DNA from: Paraburkholderia largidicola | GTDB lineage: Bacteria > Pseudomonadota > Gammaproteobacteria > Burkholderiales > Burkholderiaceae | Length of the DNA: 64,000 nt | Direction: 5' to 3' | NCBI RefSeq assembly: GCF_013426895.1 | Contig: NZ_AP023175.1 | Location: 2,639,869 to 2,703,868 of the forward strand | Part shown: positions 17,040-24,596 of the stretch, one piece after another | Layout: every line of letters starts with the position of its first letter | Numbering within the stretch: the stretch's first letter is position 1 | Translations under genes and position numbers: made by a program | The notes under the pieces: model-generated | What the model was told of the DNA's origin: nothing | Database searches by the model: none | The model's input: the letters and a program-made list of their open reading frames with translations, nothing else

Positions 17040-18785
17040 TCAGCCGAACGTGAACGAGAAGGCCTGCACACCCGGATCGAGAAACTCGATCGTGAAGGTA
17101 CGGTCGCGCACGGCGTCGTGCTGGCGCACCAGCTGATACAGGCGCGCGCTCGTCACGACACCACTGCCGTCGGCGGCGACGTCGGCGCCATGGGAGTCGC
17201 CGGGAGCCGCGCCGTCGATCGTGACGCGAAAGCGTACGGGCTTGCCATTCGCGCCGGGGCCGAGCACGAGATGCAGGTCGCGTGCGTGGAAGCGGTAGGC
17301 GATGCGCCCATGCGCGTCAGCGAGCACGGCCGCTTCGCCGCCCACGATCCACTTCCCGCCGAATGCCCAGCTATTGAGTTGCAACTGCGACGGCACGGAG
17401 TACGCAGCGACGTCGTCGGGCCGGAGGTCTTCCGGCGATGCGAAGCCGCGCGCCTGCTGATAACCCACATAGGTCTCGCCCGATTCGACATCCCGGTTAT
17501 CTGCGGCCGCCTGTGCGCCGGCGCCCTGAATGGGCGGCAGATCGCGCGCTTGCATCGTGTGCCCCGACTCCGCCAGCAACTGCTGGATGACCTTCTCGGC
17601 TTCGGCATAGCCGCCTTCGCCGAAATGGTGATACCGGATGCGGCCTTGTGCATCGACGATATAGAACGCAGGCCAGTACTGGTTGCCGAACGCCTGCCAG
17701 ATCTTGTAGCCGTTATCGATCGCGACGGGGTAGTGCACGCCGAGATCGGCGACGGCGCGCTTCACGTTCGACGGATCGTGCTCGAAGGCGAACTCCGGCG
17801 TATGCACGCCGACCACTACGAGACCGTCGTTACGATAGCGGTCCGACCACGTCTTCAGATACGGCAGCGTGCGCAGGCAGTTGATACACGAATACGTCCA
17901 GAAGTTGACGACGGCGACCTTGCCGCGCAATGCATCGCTGGTGAGCGGCGGCGAATTGAGCCAGCTCTCGGCGCCATCGAGCGAAGGCAGACGGCCTTCG
18001 ACGGGCAGCGCGGACGGCACCTTTGCGCTGATGCGCTGGATGTGCGGCTTCTGGCTGCTGTTCGCAGAAAGCAGACCGACCAGCCGGCTTTCGACACCCG
18101 TCGTCGACGTCGACGGCACATGCGCGAGGGCGCGCGTATCGAAGCCGAAGCCGATGGCCGTGACGCTGAGCAGCACCAGCGCGCCCATCGCGCGGCGGAC
18201 GCGCTCGCCAAGACCGAGCGATCGCTTGAGTCCGTCGAGCGCCTGCTTGCCGAGCCCCGACACAACGGCGAGCGAGCTGGCCGCGCCGAGCGCATACGCG
18301 GTCAGTGCCGCCGCCGTCGCCCAGGTCGCGCCATGCAACGCGGCGCCCGTGAGAATCAGGCCGAGAATCGGGCCCGCGCAAGGCGCCCACAAGAGTCCCG
18401 TCGCCACGCCGAGCAGCAGCGCAGAGCCGATCTGGAACCGTGTGCCGCGCATTTGCGACAGCGCGGCGACGCGGTTGCCGATCCCGAAGAACGGGCGCGA
18501 CAGACGCGCCGCGAGTGCCGGGAACAGCAGCGACGCGCCGAACACGCCGAACAGCGCGAGCGACACCCAGCGCCCGTAGTGGTTCAGCTGCGCGGCGCCG
18601 CTCAAGCCGGCAATGCCGACGCCCGTGACGAGCGCGAACGTGATAGCCAGGCCGAGCAGCAGCGGCAGCCGGCCCGTCACGAACGGCTTGTCGGAACGGG
18701 CGAAGACGAATGGCACGACGGGCAGGATACATGGGCTCAATATGGTGAGCACCCCGCCCAGAAACGCAATGACGATGAGTAACAT
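17040..18785 (-). CDS. DipZ-like cytochrome c biogenesis/thioredoxin fusion protein
   Basis: A 581-aa inner-membrane redox protein. The N-terminal ~230 residues are a CcdA/DsbD-type membrane domain with the paired cysteines in ILSPCILPVVPF and LLWAPCAGPILG. A TlpA/thioredoxin-like domain follows with VNFWTYSCINCLRTLPYL, the CxxC at about residue 298. The C-terminal ~130 residues (SQLQLNSWAFGGKWIVGGE onward) match the extra beta domain of mycobacterial DipZ. It should carry electrons across the membrane to periplasmic thiols. ATG 18785 follows a strong AGGAGG site. The promoter at 18870-18890 has the GATACA-N9-TCTAAT form. Confidence 0.92.
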   Translation of the reverse strand: MLLIVIAFLGGVLTILSPCILPVVPFVFARSDKPFVTGRLPLLLGLAITFALVTGVGIAGLSGAAQLNHYGRWVSLALFGVFGASLLFPALAARLSRPFFGIGNRVAALSQMRGTRFQIGSALLLGVATGLLWAPCAGPILGLILTGAALHGATWATAAALTAYALGAASSLAVVSGLGKQALDGLKRSLGLGERVRRAMGALVLLSVTAIGFGFDTRALAHVPSTSTTGVESRLVGLLSANSSQKPHIQRISAKVPSALPVEGRLPSLDGAESWLNSPPLTSDALRGKVAVVNFWTYSCINCLRTLPYLKTWSDRYRNDGLVVVGVHTPEFAFEHDPSNVKRAVADLGVHYPVAIDNGYKIWQAFGNQYWPAFYIVDAQGRIRYHHFGEGGYAEAEKVIQQLLAESGHTMQARDLPPIQGAGAQAAADNRDVESGETYVGYQQARGFASPEDLRPDDVAAYSVPSQLQLNSWAFGGKWIVGGEAAVLADAHGRIAYRFHARDLHLVLGPGANGKPVRFRVTIDGAAPGDSHGADVAADGSGVVTSARLYQLVRQHDAVRDRTFTIEFLDPGVQAFSFTFG

Positions 18786-18869
18786 GGAACCGACCTCCTG
18801 ATCCGGAAACGGTTGATTCAACCGGTTTGCACGCTGCGCATGTCGTTCTCGCGCGTGCCCTTGTGACGG

Positions 18870-18890
18870 ATTAGAGCCCGCACATGTATC
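18870..18890 (-). promoter_or_regulatory. GATACA-N9-TCTAAT promoter of dipZ-like gene (P2)
   Basis: On the minus strand GATACA (18890-18885), nine bases, TCTAAT (18875-18870), about 85 bases before the start codon. Multiple further GATAC copies lie upstream between 18916 and 18975, including a dyad at 18927-18952, making this the densest cluster of the motif. Confidence 0.65.
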
Positions 18891-18926
18891 CGGCGGATTT
18901 CAGGAGGGAGGGGTTGCGTATCGCGA

Positions 18927-18952
18927 TGTATCGGCCAGACGGGCCGGATACA
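18927..18952. promoter_or_regulatory. Inverted repeat TGTATCGGC-N7-GCCGGATACA
   Basis: Same dyad as at 13465-13491, here about 40 bases upstream of the GATACA box of the dipZ-like promoter. It probably binds a regulator dimer. Confidence 0.6.
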
Positions 18953-19033
18953 TGGCGATACAAACGTGGTGATACGAGCGCAGACAGGCGGGGCTAAAAC
19001 GACGTCATAAAAACGCCAGGGGCGCGCCACGCA

Positions 19034-19789
19034 TCACGCCTGCTGCCTCGCGCGCGCTTCCTCGACAGCCTTCACCGTCGACGAAAACACATAGCCCTCG
19101 TTGCGCAGCGTCTTGATGTAGCGCGGCACGCGGGCGACGTCGCCGAGCCGTTGCCGCAGACGGCTGACCAGCAGGTCGATCGAACGATCGAACGGCTCGG
19201 CGTTGCGCCGCTGCGTCAGATTGAGCAGCTGGTCGCGCGTCAGCACGCGTTGCGGGTGATCGAGAAACGCGCGCAGCAGCCGGTATTCCGCGCCGCTCAA
19301 CGCGACCACGGCATCCTCGGTGTCGAGCAGGTGACGCGCGGTGGTATCGAGCCGCCAGTCGCCGAAGCTCAACATCTCCGTCGATTCCTCGACCAGCATG
19401 CCGGGCGGCAGCATGCGCGTGCGCCGCAGCACCGCGCGGATGCGCGCAAGTAACTCGCGCACCGCGCATGGCTTGGCCAGATAGTCGTCCGCGCCCATCT
19501 CCAGACCGATGATCCGGTCCATCTCGTCGCAATGCTCGGTCAGCATCATCACGGGCACCGCGCGATAACGCCCCGCGCGCAGCCAGCGGCATAGCGCGAG
19601 GCCGTCTTCGCCCGGCAGCATCACATCGAGCAGGATCACATCGGGCGTATGCCGCTCGAGCACGGCGTGCATGTCGCGCCCGCTGGACGCGAGCGATACG
19701 CGCATGCCGTTTTTCTCCAGATAGCTGGCGACGAACTCGCGCATACCGCGGTCCTCGTCGACGATCAGAACGTGGTCGGGTTTGTCCAT
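19034..19789 (-). CDS. OmpR-family response regulator
   Basis: A 251-aa response regulator paralogous to 13607-14377. The receiver has VDEDRG, the phosphoacceptor Asp in ILLDVMLPGEDGLALC, Thr in VMMLTEHCDEMD and the lysine in LAKPCAVRELL; the winged helix has ALSGAEYRLLRAFLDHPQRVLTRDQLL and RSIDLLVSRLRQRL. It begins 52 bases after the stop of the alpha/beta hydrolase gene at 19842 and is probably its operon partner, expressed from a promoter with an ATACG-TT-CGTAT operator. It is the other candidate regulator of the GATACA-box promoters. No cognate kinase is adjacent. Confidence 0.93.
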   Translation of the reverse strand: MDKPDHVLIVDEDRGMREFVASYLEKNGMRVSLASSGRDMHAVLERHTPDVILLDVMLPGEDGLALCRWLRAGRYRAVPVMMLTEHCDEMDRIIGLEMGADDYLAKPCAVRELLARIRAVLRRTRMLPPGMLVEESTEMLSFGDWRLDTTARHLLDTEDAVVALSGAEYRLLRAFLDHPQRVLTRDQLLNLTQRRNAEPFDRSIDLLVSRLRQRLGDVARVPRYIKTLRNEGYVFSSTVKAVEEARARQQA

Positions 19790-19841
19790 GATGTCAGGTC
19801 AGGCGCGACGATTGGCGTGTGATGGTTGAACGCATCCGGGA

Positions 19842-20885
19842 TCAAAGCCGGGTGACCTGCAAGACGGCTTCGGCGAATGCCTGGGGCGCTTCCTGCGGCA
19901 GGTTGTGACCGATGCCGCCGCTCACATTGCGGTGCTGGTACTTGCCCGTGAACATCTTCGCGTACGCGGACGGATCGGGATGCGGCGCGCCGTTCGCGTC
20001 GCCTTCCATCGTGATGGTCGGCACACCGATGGTGGGCAGCGCCGCGAGACGCTGCTCGATCTCGTCGTATTGCGGCTCGCCTTGCACGAGTCCCAGACGC
20101 CAGCGGTAGTTGTGAATCACCACGGCCACGTGATCGGGGTTGTTGAACGATGCCGCCGTGCGCTGATACGTTGCATCGTCGAAATGCCATTTGGGCGATG
20201 CGAGTTGCCAGATCAGCCGGTTGAAGTCGTTGCGGTTGGCCGCATAGCCCAGTTCGCCGCGCTCGGTGGCGAAATAGAACTGATACCACCACGCGAATTC
20301 CGCCTTGGGCGGCAGCGGCTTGCGGTTCGCCTCCTGGCTGCCGATCAGATAGCCGCTCACCGACACCAGCCCCTTGCAGCGCTGCGGCCACAACGCAGCG
20401 ATGATGCACGCGGTGCGCGCGCCCCAGTCGAATGCGCCGAAGATGGCCTGATCGATCTTCAATGCATCCATCAGCGCGATGATGTCGACGGCGACCACGG
20501 CCTGCTGGCCGTTGCGCGGCGTTTCGTTGGCCAGAAAGCGCGTCGAGCCGTAGCCGCGCAGAAACGGCACGATCACCCGATAACCCGCCGCCGCGAGAAT
20601 CGGCGCGACATCGACGAACGCGTAGATGTCATACGGCCAGCCGTGCAACAGGATGACGGGCTGCCCGTCCTTCGGGCCCATGTCGACGTAGCCGACGTTC
20701 AGCGTGCCCGCGTCGATCTGCTCGATCGCATCGAACGACGTATGGCGTGCGGCTTTCTTTGCGGCATGCGCGCTCTTCGTGCCCTGCGCGTGCGCGAGGT
20801 TGCCGAGGCCCAGTTCCAGCAGCCCGATGCCTGCCGCAGTCGTCCCGATCAGGCGACGGCGGCGCAGATTCACCGTGTCTTGCAT
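19842..20885 (-). CDS. Tat-exported alpha/beta hydrolase (epoxide hydrolase/dehalogenase-like)
   Basis: A 347-aa alpha/beta hydrolase with a twin-arginine leader (RRRRLIGTTAAGIGLLELGL, then ANAHAQG-like cleavage). The oxyanion loop is LLHGWPYDIYAF, the nucleophile elbow is FGAFDWGARTA (Asp nucleophile, as in epoxide hydrolases and dehalogenases), and the base is in GIGHNLPQEAPQAFAEAV. A close paralogue lies at 38212-39243, where it is followed by a cytochrome P460. Here it precedes an OmpR-type regulator. An AAAAGGAGA ribosome site precedes the start. The substrate is unknown. Confidence 0.92.
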   Translation of the reverse strand: MQDTVNLRRRRLIGTTAAGIGLLELGLGNLAHAQGTKSAHAAKKAARHTSFDAIEQIDAGTLNVGYVDMGPKDGQPVILLHGWPYDIYAFVDVAPILAAAGYRVIVPFLRGYGSTRFLANETPRNGQQAVVAVDIIALMDALKIDQAIFGAFDWGARTACIIAALWPQRCKGLVSVSGYLIGSQEANRKPLPPKAEFAWWYQFYFATERGELGYAANRNDFNRLIWQLASPKWHFDDATYQRTAASFNNPDHVAVVIHNYRWRLGLVQGEPQYDEIEQRLAALPTIGVPTITMEGDANGAPHPDPSAYAKMFTGKYQHRNVSGGIGHNLPQEAPQAFAEAVLQVTRL

Positions 20886-21068
20886 ATGCGTTCTCCTTTT
20901 ATTCGTACAGTTTTTTGTCAGAGTCGTTCGGGCGGCTCGCTCCGTTCATGCAGGGCAAGATGACCGATCGCCGCTTCAAAGCATCGATGTGCAAAGAGTA
21001 ATCTGCGGCTTGCATGTGTTCCATACAATCTGCATCTAGCCAGCTGATTCATATGGATGGGCAACCGC

Positions 21069-21080
21069 ATACGTTCGTAT
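21069..21080. promoter_or_regulatory. ATACGTTCGTAT operator upstream of hydrolase-regulator operon
   Basis: A perfect 12-bp palindrome about 185 bases upstream of the hydrolase start at 20885. Related sites lie at 22922-22933, 29675-29686 and 30511-30522. The size and dyad fit a LuxR/FixJ-type dimer. Confidence 0.6.
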
Positions 21081-21132
21081 AGGTTACGCCGGGTTTCTCC
21101 CCTGGCTCGTTCGCAACGCGCGAACGGCGCGC

Positions 21133-22860
21133 TCACGCGACGGGCAACGCGGCGCTCAGAAACTGATGAATCTCCGCTACGACAGCGGCACCGTCGCCCA
21201 CTGCCGCCGCGACGCGCTTTGCCGATGCATTGCGCACATCACCGATCGCAAACACGCCGGGCACGTTGGTCTGCAACGCGAAGCATGCCGTGTCGGCGCG
21301 CACGCCCGCCGCGAGGCCGGTCTTGACGAAGCCCCGATCATCGATCTCGACACTGCAGTCGCGCAGCCATTGCGTGTTGGGGTTCGCGCCCGTGAACAGG
21401 AACAGGTGGCGCGTATCGAACACGAGTTCGCCTTCGGGCGTGCTGCACGTGACGGCTTCGAGGCCCCATTCGTCGCTTCTGACGGACGCCACGACGGTCC
21501 GGGTATGCAGCACCACGTTGCCCAGCGAAGCAAGACGATCGATCAGATAACGCGACATGCTGGTCTCGAGACTGTCGCCGCGAATCAACAGGTGGACACG
21601 GCTCGCGTGTGTCGACAGGAACACGGCGGCCTGTCCCGCCGAGTTGCCGCCGCCGACGAGCACCACTTCCGCGCCCCGGCACAGACGTCCTTCGATCGAC
21701 GAAGCCCAGTAGTAGACGCCACGGCCTTTCACGTCGTCGAGGCCTTCGATGACCGGCTTCCGGTACGCCGCGCCCGTCGCGATCACGACCGTGCGCGACG
21801 AGATGCGCTGGCCGCCTTGCAGTTCGAGCTGTAGCGGCGCCTGCGCACAATCAAGCCGGTCGATGCGCGTGGGAATCACGACTTCCGCGCCGAACTTCAC
21901 GGCTTGCGCGAACGCGTTCGCCGCCAGCTCGCGGCCCGACACGCCCGTCGAAAAGCCCAGGTAGTTCTCGATCCGCGCGCTGGCGCCCGCCTGTCCGCCT
22001 GGTCCGTGGCTATCGAAGACGATGACCGACAGTCCCTCGGATGCCGCATAGACGGCAGCAGCGAGGCCGGCTGGCCCTGCGCCGACTACGGCGACGTCAT
22101 AGGTGCGCGTCGAATCGAGTTCGGGCAACAGCCCGAGGCGCGCGGCCAGCTGCCGTTCGTCGGGATCGCGAAGCAGCGTGCCGTCCGCGAGCATCACGAC
22201 GGGCACGTCGTCATGCCAGACGCCCCATTCTTCGAGCAGATCGCGGATGTCGGCATCCGTCGCGGGGTCCGCGACGGAGTACGGATGATCGAGCCGATGC
22301 AGCAGCCCTTCGAGCGCGAGCAACTTCAGGTCGCCGGAACGTCCGATCAGCACCGGACCGGCGCCTTCGCGCACGAGACCGAAACGGCGCAGCACGAGCG
22401 AGCGCATAATCCGTTCGCCGATGTGCGCCTGCGCGACCAGCATTTCGCGGATCTGCTGCGGCGCGATCATCAGCGCCTGAACGTCGTCGAGTGCGAGGCC
22501 ATCCGCGAGCGCGGGCTTGCCCGTGAGCTGTGCCACTTCGCCGAGGAACTGGCCTGCGCCCAGTTCGACGATGGTCTGCGACCGGCCGAGTCCATCGCGC
22601 CGCGAGAGCCTGGCGCGTCCGCTCAGCAGCACGCGCATGCCGAGTCCCGGCTGACCGATGCGGAACATCACGTCGCCCGCGCGCCAATGCTCAATCATGC
22701 CGAAGCGCATCATCTTTTCGATGTCGGCGTGGCTGAAGCGCGGGTAACGGTCGTCGGCAGGCGCGGCCTTCGGAGCCGCATTCGAATCCGATTGCGGCTC
22801 CATAGGGGAAGGGCGATTGCCTGCCTGCGGATCGTCGCTGTCGTGTCGATGCTGACTCAT
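21133..22860 (-). CDS. Cyclic-nucleotide-binding / thioredoxin-reductase-like flavoprotein
   Basis: A 575-aa cytoplasmic protein. Residues ~40-160 form a CRP-type cyclic-nucleotide-binding domain (MIEHWRAGDVMFRIGQPG, LGAGQFLGEVAQLTGKPA). A short thioredoxin-like spacer follows, then a class-II pyridine nucleotide-disulfide reductase fold: FAD motif VAVVGAGPAGLAAAVYAA, NADPH motif VVLVGGGNSAGQAAVFLS and the C-terminal FAIGDVRNASAKRVAAAVGDG. The redox CxxC of true thioredoxin reductase is absent: the site reads YWASSIEGRLCRG. It may therefore sense or reduce something other than thioredoxin. A diverged ATACGTTCGTAT operator lies upstream at 22922-22933. Confidence 0.92.
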   Translation of the reverse strand: MSQHRHDSDDPQAGNRPSPMEPQSDSNAAPKAAPADDRYPRFSHADIEKMMRFGMIEHWRAGDVMFRIGQPGLGMRVLLSGRARLSRRDGLGRSQTIVELGAGQFLGEVAQLTGKPALADGLALDDVQALMIAPQQIREMLVAQAHIGERIMRSLVLRRFGLVREGAGPVLIGRSGDLKLLALEGLLHRLDHPYSVADPATDADIRDLLEEWGVWHDDVPVVMLADGTLLRDPDERQLAARLGLLPELDSTRTYDVAVVGAGPAGLAAAVYAASEGLSVIVFDSHGPGGQAGASARIENYLGFSTGVSGRELAANAFAQAVKFGAEVVIPTRIDRLDCAQAPLQLELQGGQRISSRTVVIATGAAYRKPVIEGLDDVKGRGVYYWASSIEGRLCRGAEVVLVGGGNSAGQAAVFLSTHASRVHLLIRGDSLETSMSRYLIDRLASLGNVVLHTRTVVASVRSDEWGLEAVTCSTPEGELVFDTRHLFLFTGANPNTQWLRDCSVEIDDRGFVKTGLAAGVRADTACFALQTNVPGVFAIGDVRNASAKRVAAAVGDGAAVVAEIHQFLSAALPVA

Positions 22861-22921
22861 CGGATTCCTTTATTGGCTATTGCGCTGGAATAATCGCGGC
22901 TATGGGGTCGAGGGTCAATCC

Positions 22922-22933
22922 AAACGAACGTAT
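22922..22933. promoter_or_regulatory. ATACGTTCGTAT-like operator upstream of flavoprotein gene
   Basis: AAACGAACGTAT on the plus strand matches the 12-bp palindrome at 11 of 12 positions and lies about 62 bases upstream of the flavoprotein start at 22860. Confidence 0.5.
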
Positions 22934-23048
22934 GATATGCACGCTCGCCTATATCGAATCCTTCCTTTATTCCCGCGTGCAACGTTAAGTTATTCCTGGT
23001 GATTTAACGCCGGCCTGTTACGAACCGGTACATCGCGGACAAACGCGA

Positions 23049-23069
23049 GATACATTCGCGGTTTCTAAT
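23049..23069 (+). promoter_or_regulatory. GATACA-N9-TCTAAT promoter of epoxide hydrolase (P4)
   Basis: GATACA 23049-23054, nine bases, TCTAAT 23064-23069. Upstream GGACA and GTACA half-sites occur at about 11-bp intervals (CCGGTACATCGCGGACAAAC), the spacing of OmpR/PhoB-type direct repeats. The start codon is about 124 bases downstream. No gene was seen in the rest of the 22861-23192 gap. Confidence 0.65.
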
Positions 23070-23192
23070 GAGTGGGACGCTGCGGGCCATGCGCCTCGCA
23101 AGCGGTCAAGCATTGCTCTGCCAGTTCGCTCACATTGCCGTGCATGGCGTCATGCACGCGATGCCCATTCTTTGGAAACAGGATGACACAGC

Positions 23193-24464
23193 ATGTCTTC
23201 AACTCCGTTCTCGCCGATGCGGCGTAATGTGCTGGCCGCCACGGCGGCAGCGGGCGCAATGGCGTTATTTCCGGAAGCGATTTATGCCGCGAGTAACGCG
23301 GAGAATATCCGCCCATTCAAAGCCCATATACCCGATAGCGACCTCGCCGATTTACGCCAGCGCCTGGCCAGAACGCGCTGGCCAGGTAAGGAAACGGTCG
23401 CCGACGAATCTCAGGGCGTTCGGCTCGCGCGCATGCAGCAGCTCGTTCAATACTGGGGCAGCGAATACGACTGGCGAAAGGGCGAAGCCAAGCTGAATGC
23501 CTTGCCGATGTTCGTGACGGAGATCGACGGACTGGATATCCAGTTCATCCATGTCCGCTCGCGTCACAAGAACGCGATGCCGATGATCATGACGCATGGC
23601 TGGCCGGGTTCGATCTTCGAGCTGATCAAGGCGATCGGTCCGCTCACCGACCCGACCGCCTACGGCGCCAGCGCCGACGATGCGTTCCATGTGGTCGTGC
23701 CGTCCTTGCCTGGCTTCGGCTTTTCGGGCAAGCCGACCACGCCGGGCTGGGGCTCGGACCATATCGCGCGCGCATGGGGCACGCTGATGGAACGGCTCGG
23801 TTATACGCGCTTCGTGTCGCAAGGCGGCGATTGCGGCTCTGTGGTCTCGCACCGCATGGCGATGCAGCACGTCAAGGGCTTGATCGGCATTCATGTGAAC
23901 ATGCCTGCGACGGTCCCCGCCGACATCGCACGCTCGCTGGCACTGGGCGATCCCGCGCCGGCCGGCCTGTCGCCCAAAGAGAAGAACGCCTACGAGAAGC
24001 TCGCCGTCTTCTATCGCGACAACTGCGGTTATTCGGCGATGATGGTCACGCGCCCGCAAACGGTCGGCTATGCGCTGGCCGATTCGCCCTCCGGCCAGGC
24101 CGCGTGGATGTACGACAAGATATCGCAGTGGACCTATAGCGGCGGCGTGCCCGAGCGCTCGTTGACGCGCGACGAGATACTCGACGACATCTCGCTGTAC
24201 TGGCTGACCGACAGCGCGACATCGTCGGCGCAGATCTATTGGGAAGACCACTCGAACAACTTCAATGCCGTCGATATCTCGCTGCCCACCGCGATCACGG
24301 TCTTCCCGGGCGAGATCTATCAGGCGCCGCGCAGCTGGGCCGAGCGGTGTTATCACAACCTGATCTATTTCAACGAGGTCGACAAGGGCGGCCATTTCGC
24401 GGCATGGGAAGAGCCGCTGCTGTTCGCCCAGGAAGTGCGGGCCGGGTTCAGACCATTGCGTTGA
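23193..24464 (+). CDS. Epoxide hydrolase, microsomal-type
   Basis: A 423-aa alpha/beta-fold epoxide hydrolase that would open epoxides to diols. After a leader containing MRRN and a hydrophobic stretch (LAATAAAGAMALFPEAIYA, export likely), it has the EHN N-terminal domain (IRPFKAHIPDSDLADLRQRL, TRWPG). The oxyanion motif HGWPGS is at about residue 134, the Asp nucleophile in QGGDCGSVV at about 211, and the base in KGGHFAAWEEPLLFAQEV near the end. It is expressed from a GATACA-box promoter and lies divergent to the flavoprotein gene. The nucleophile elbow has Cys where Trp is usual (GGDWGS), a small deviation. Confidence 0.93.
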   Translation: MSSTPFSPMRRNVLAATAAAGAMALFPEAIYAASNAENIRPFKAHIPDSDLADLRQRLARTRWPGKETVADESQGVRLARMQQLVQYWGSEYDWRKGEAKLNALPMFVTEIDGLDIQFIHVRSRHKNAMPMIMTHGWPGSIFELIKAIGPLTDPTAYGASADDAFHVVVPSLPGFGFSGKPTTPGWGSDHIARAWGTLMERLGYTRFVSQGGDCGSVVSHRMAMQHVKGLIGIHVNMPATVPADIARSLALGDPAPAGLSPKEKNAYEKLAVFYRDNCGYSAMMVTRPQTVGYALADSPSGQAAWMYDKISQWTYSGGVPERSLTRDEILDDISLYWLTDSATSSAQIYWEDHSNNFNAVDISLPTAITVFPGEIYQAPRSWAERCYHNLIYFNEVDKGGHFAAWEEPLLFAQEVRAGFRPLR

Positions 24465-24596
24465 GATCGGGGAGATCGACGCGCGATGGCCGGCGCCACA
24501 ATATGAGCCCGGCATCACATACGGGCGTTGCGGGGTGACAGGCACGGTACAGTAGCGAGCCTGTTACGCCTGCCGCCGTGTCTGCAACGTCATCGC

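Noticed and set aside
17010..18782. 590-codon plus-strand frame opposite the dipZ-like gene
   Set aside because: It is the antisense of a clear CcdA/TlpA protein in GC-rich DNA; the composition is Arg/His-rich with no family motif.
19905..20963. 352-codon plus-strand frame opposite the Tat hydrolase
   Set aside because: Antisense shadow; a similar frame appears opposite the paralogue at 38 kb for the same reason.
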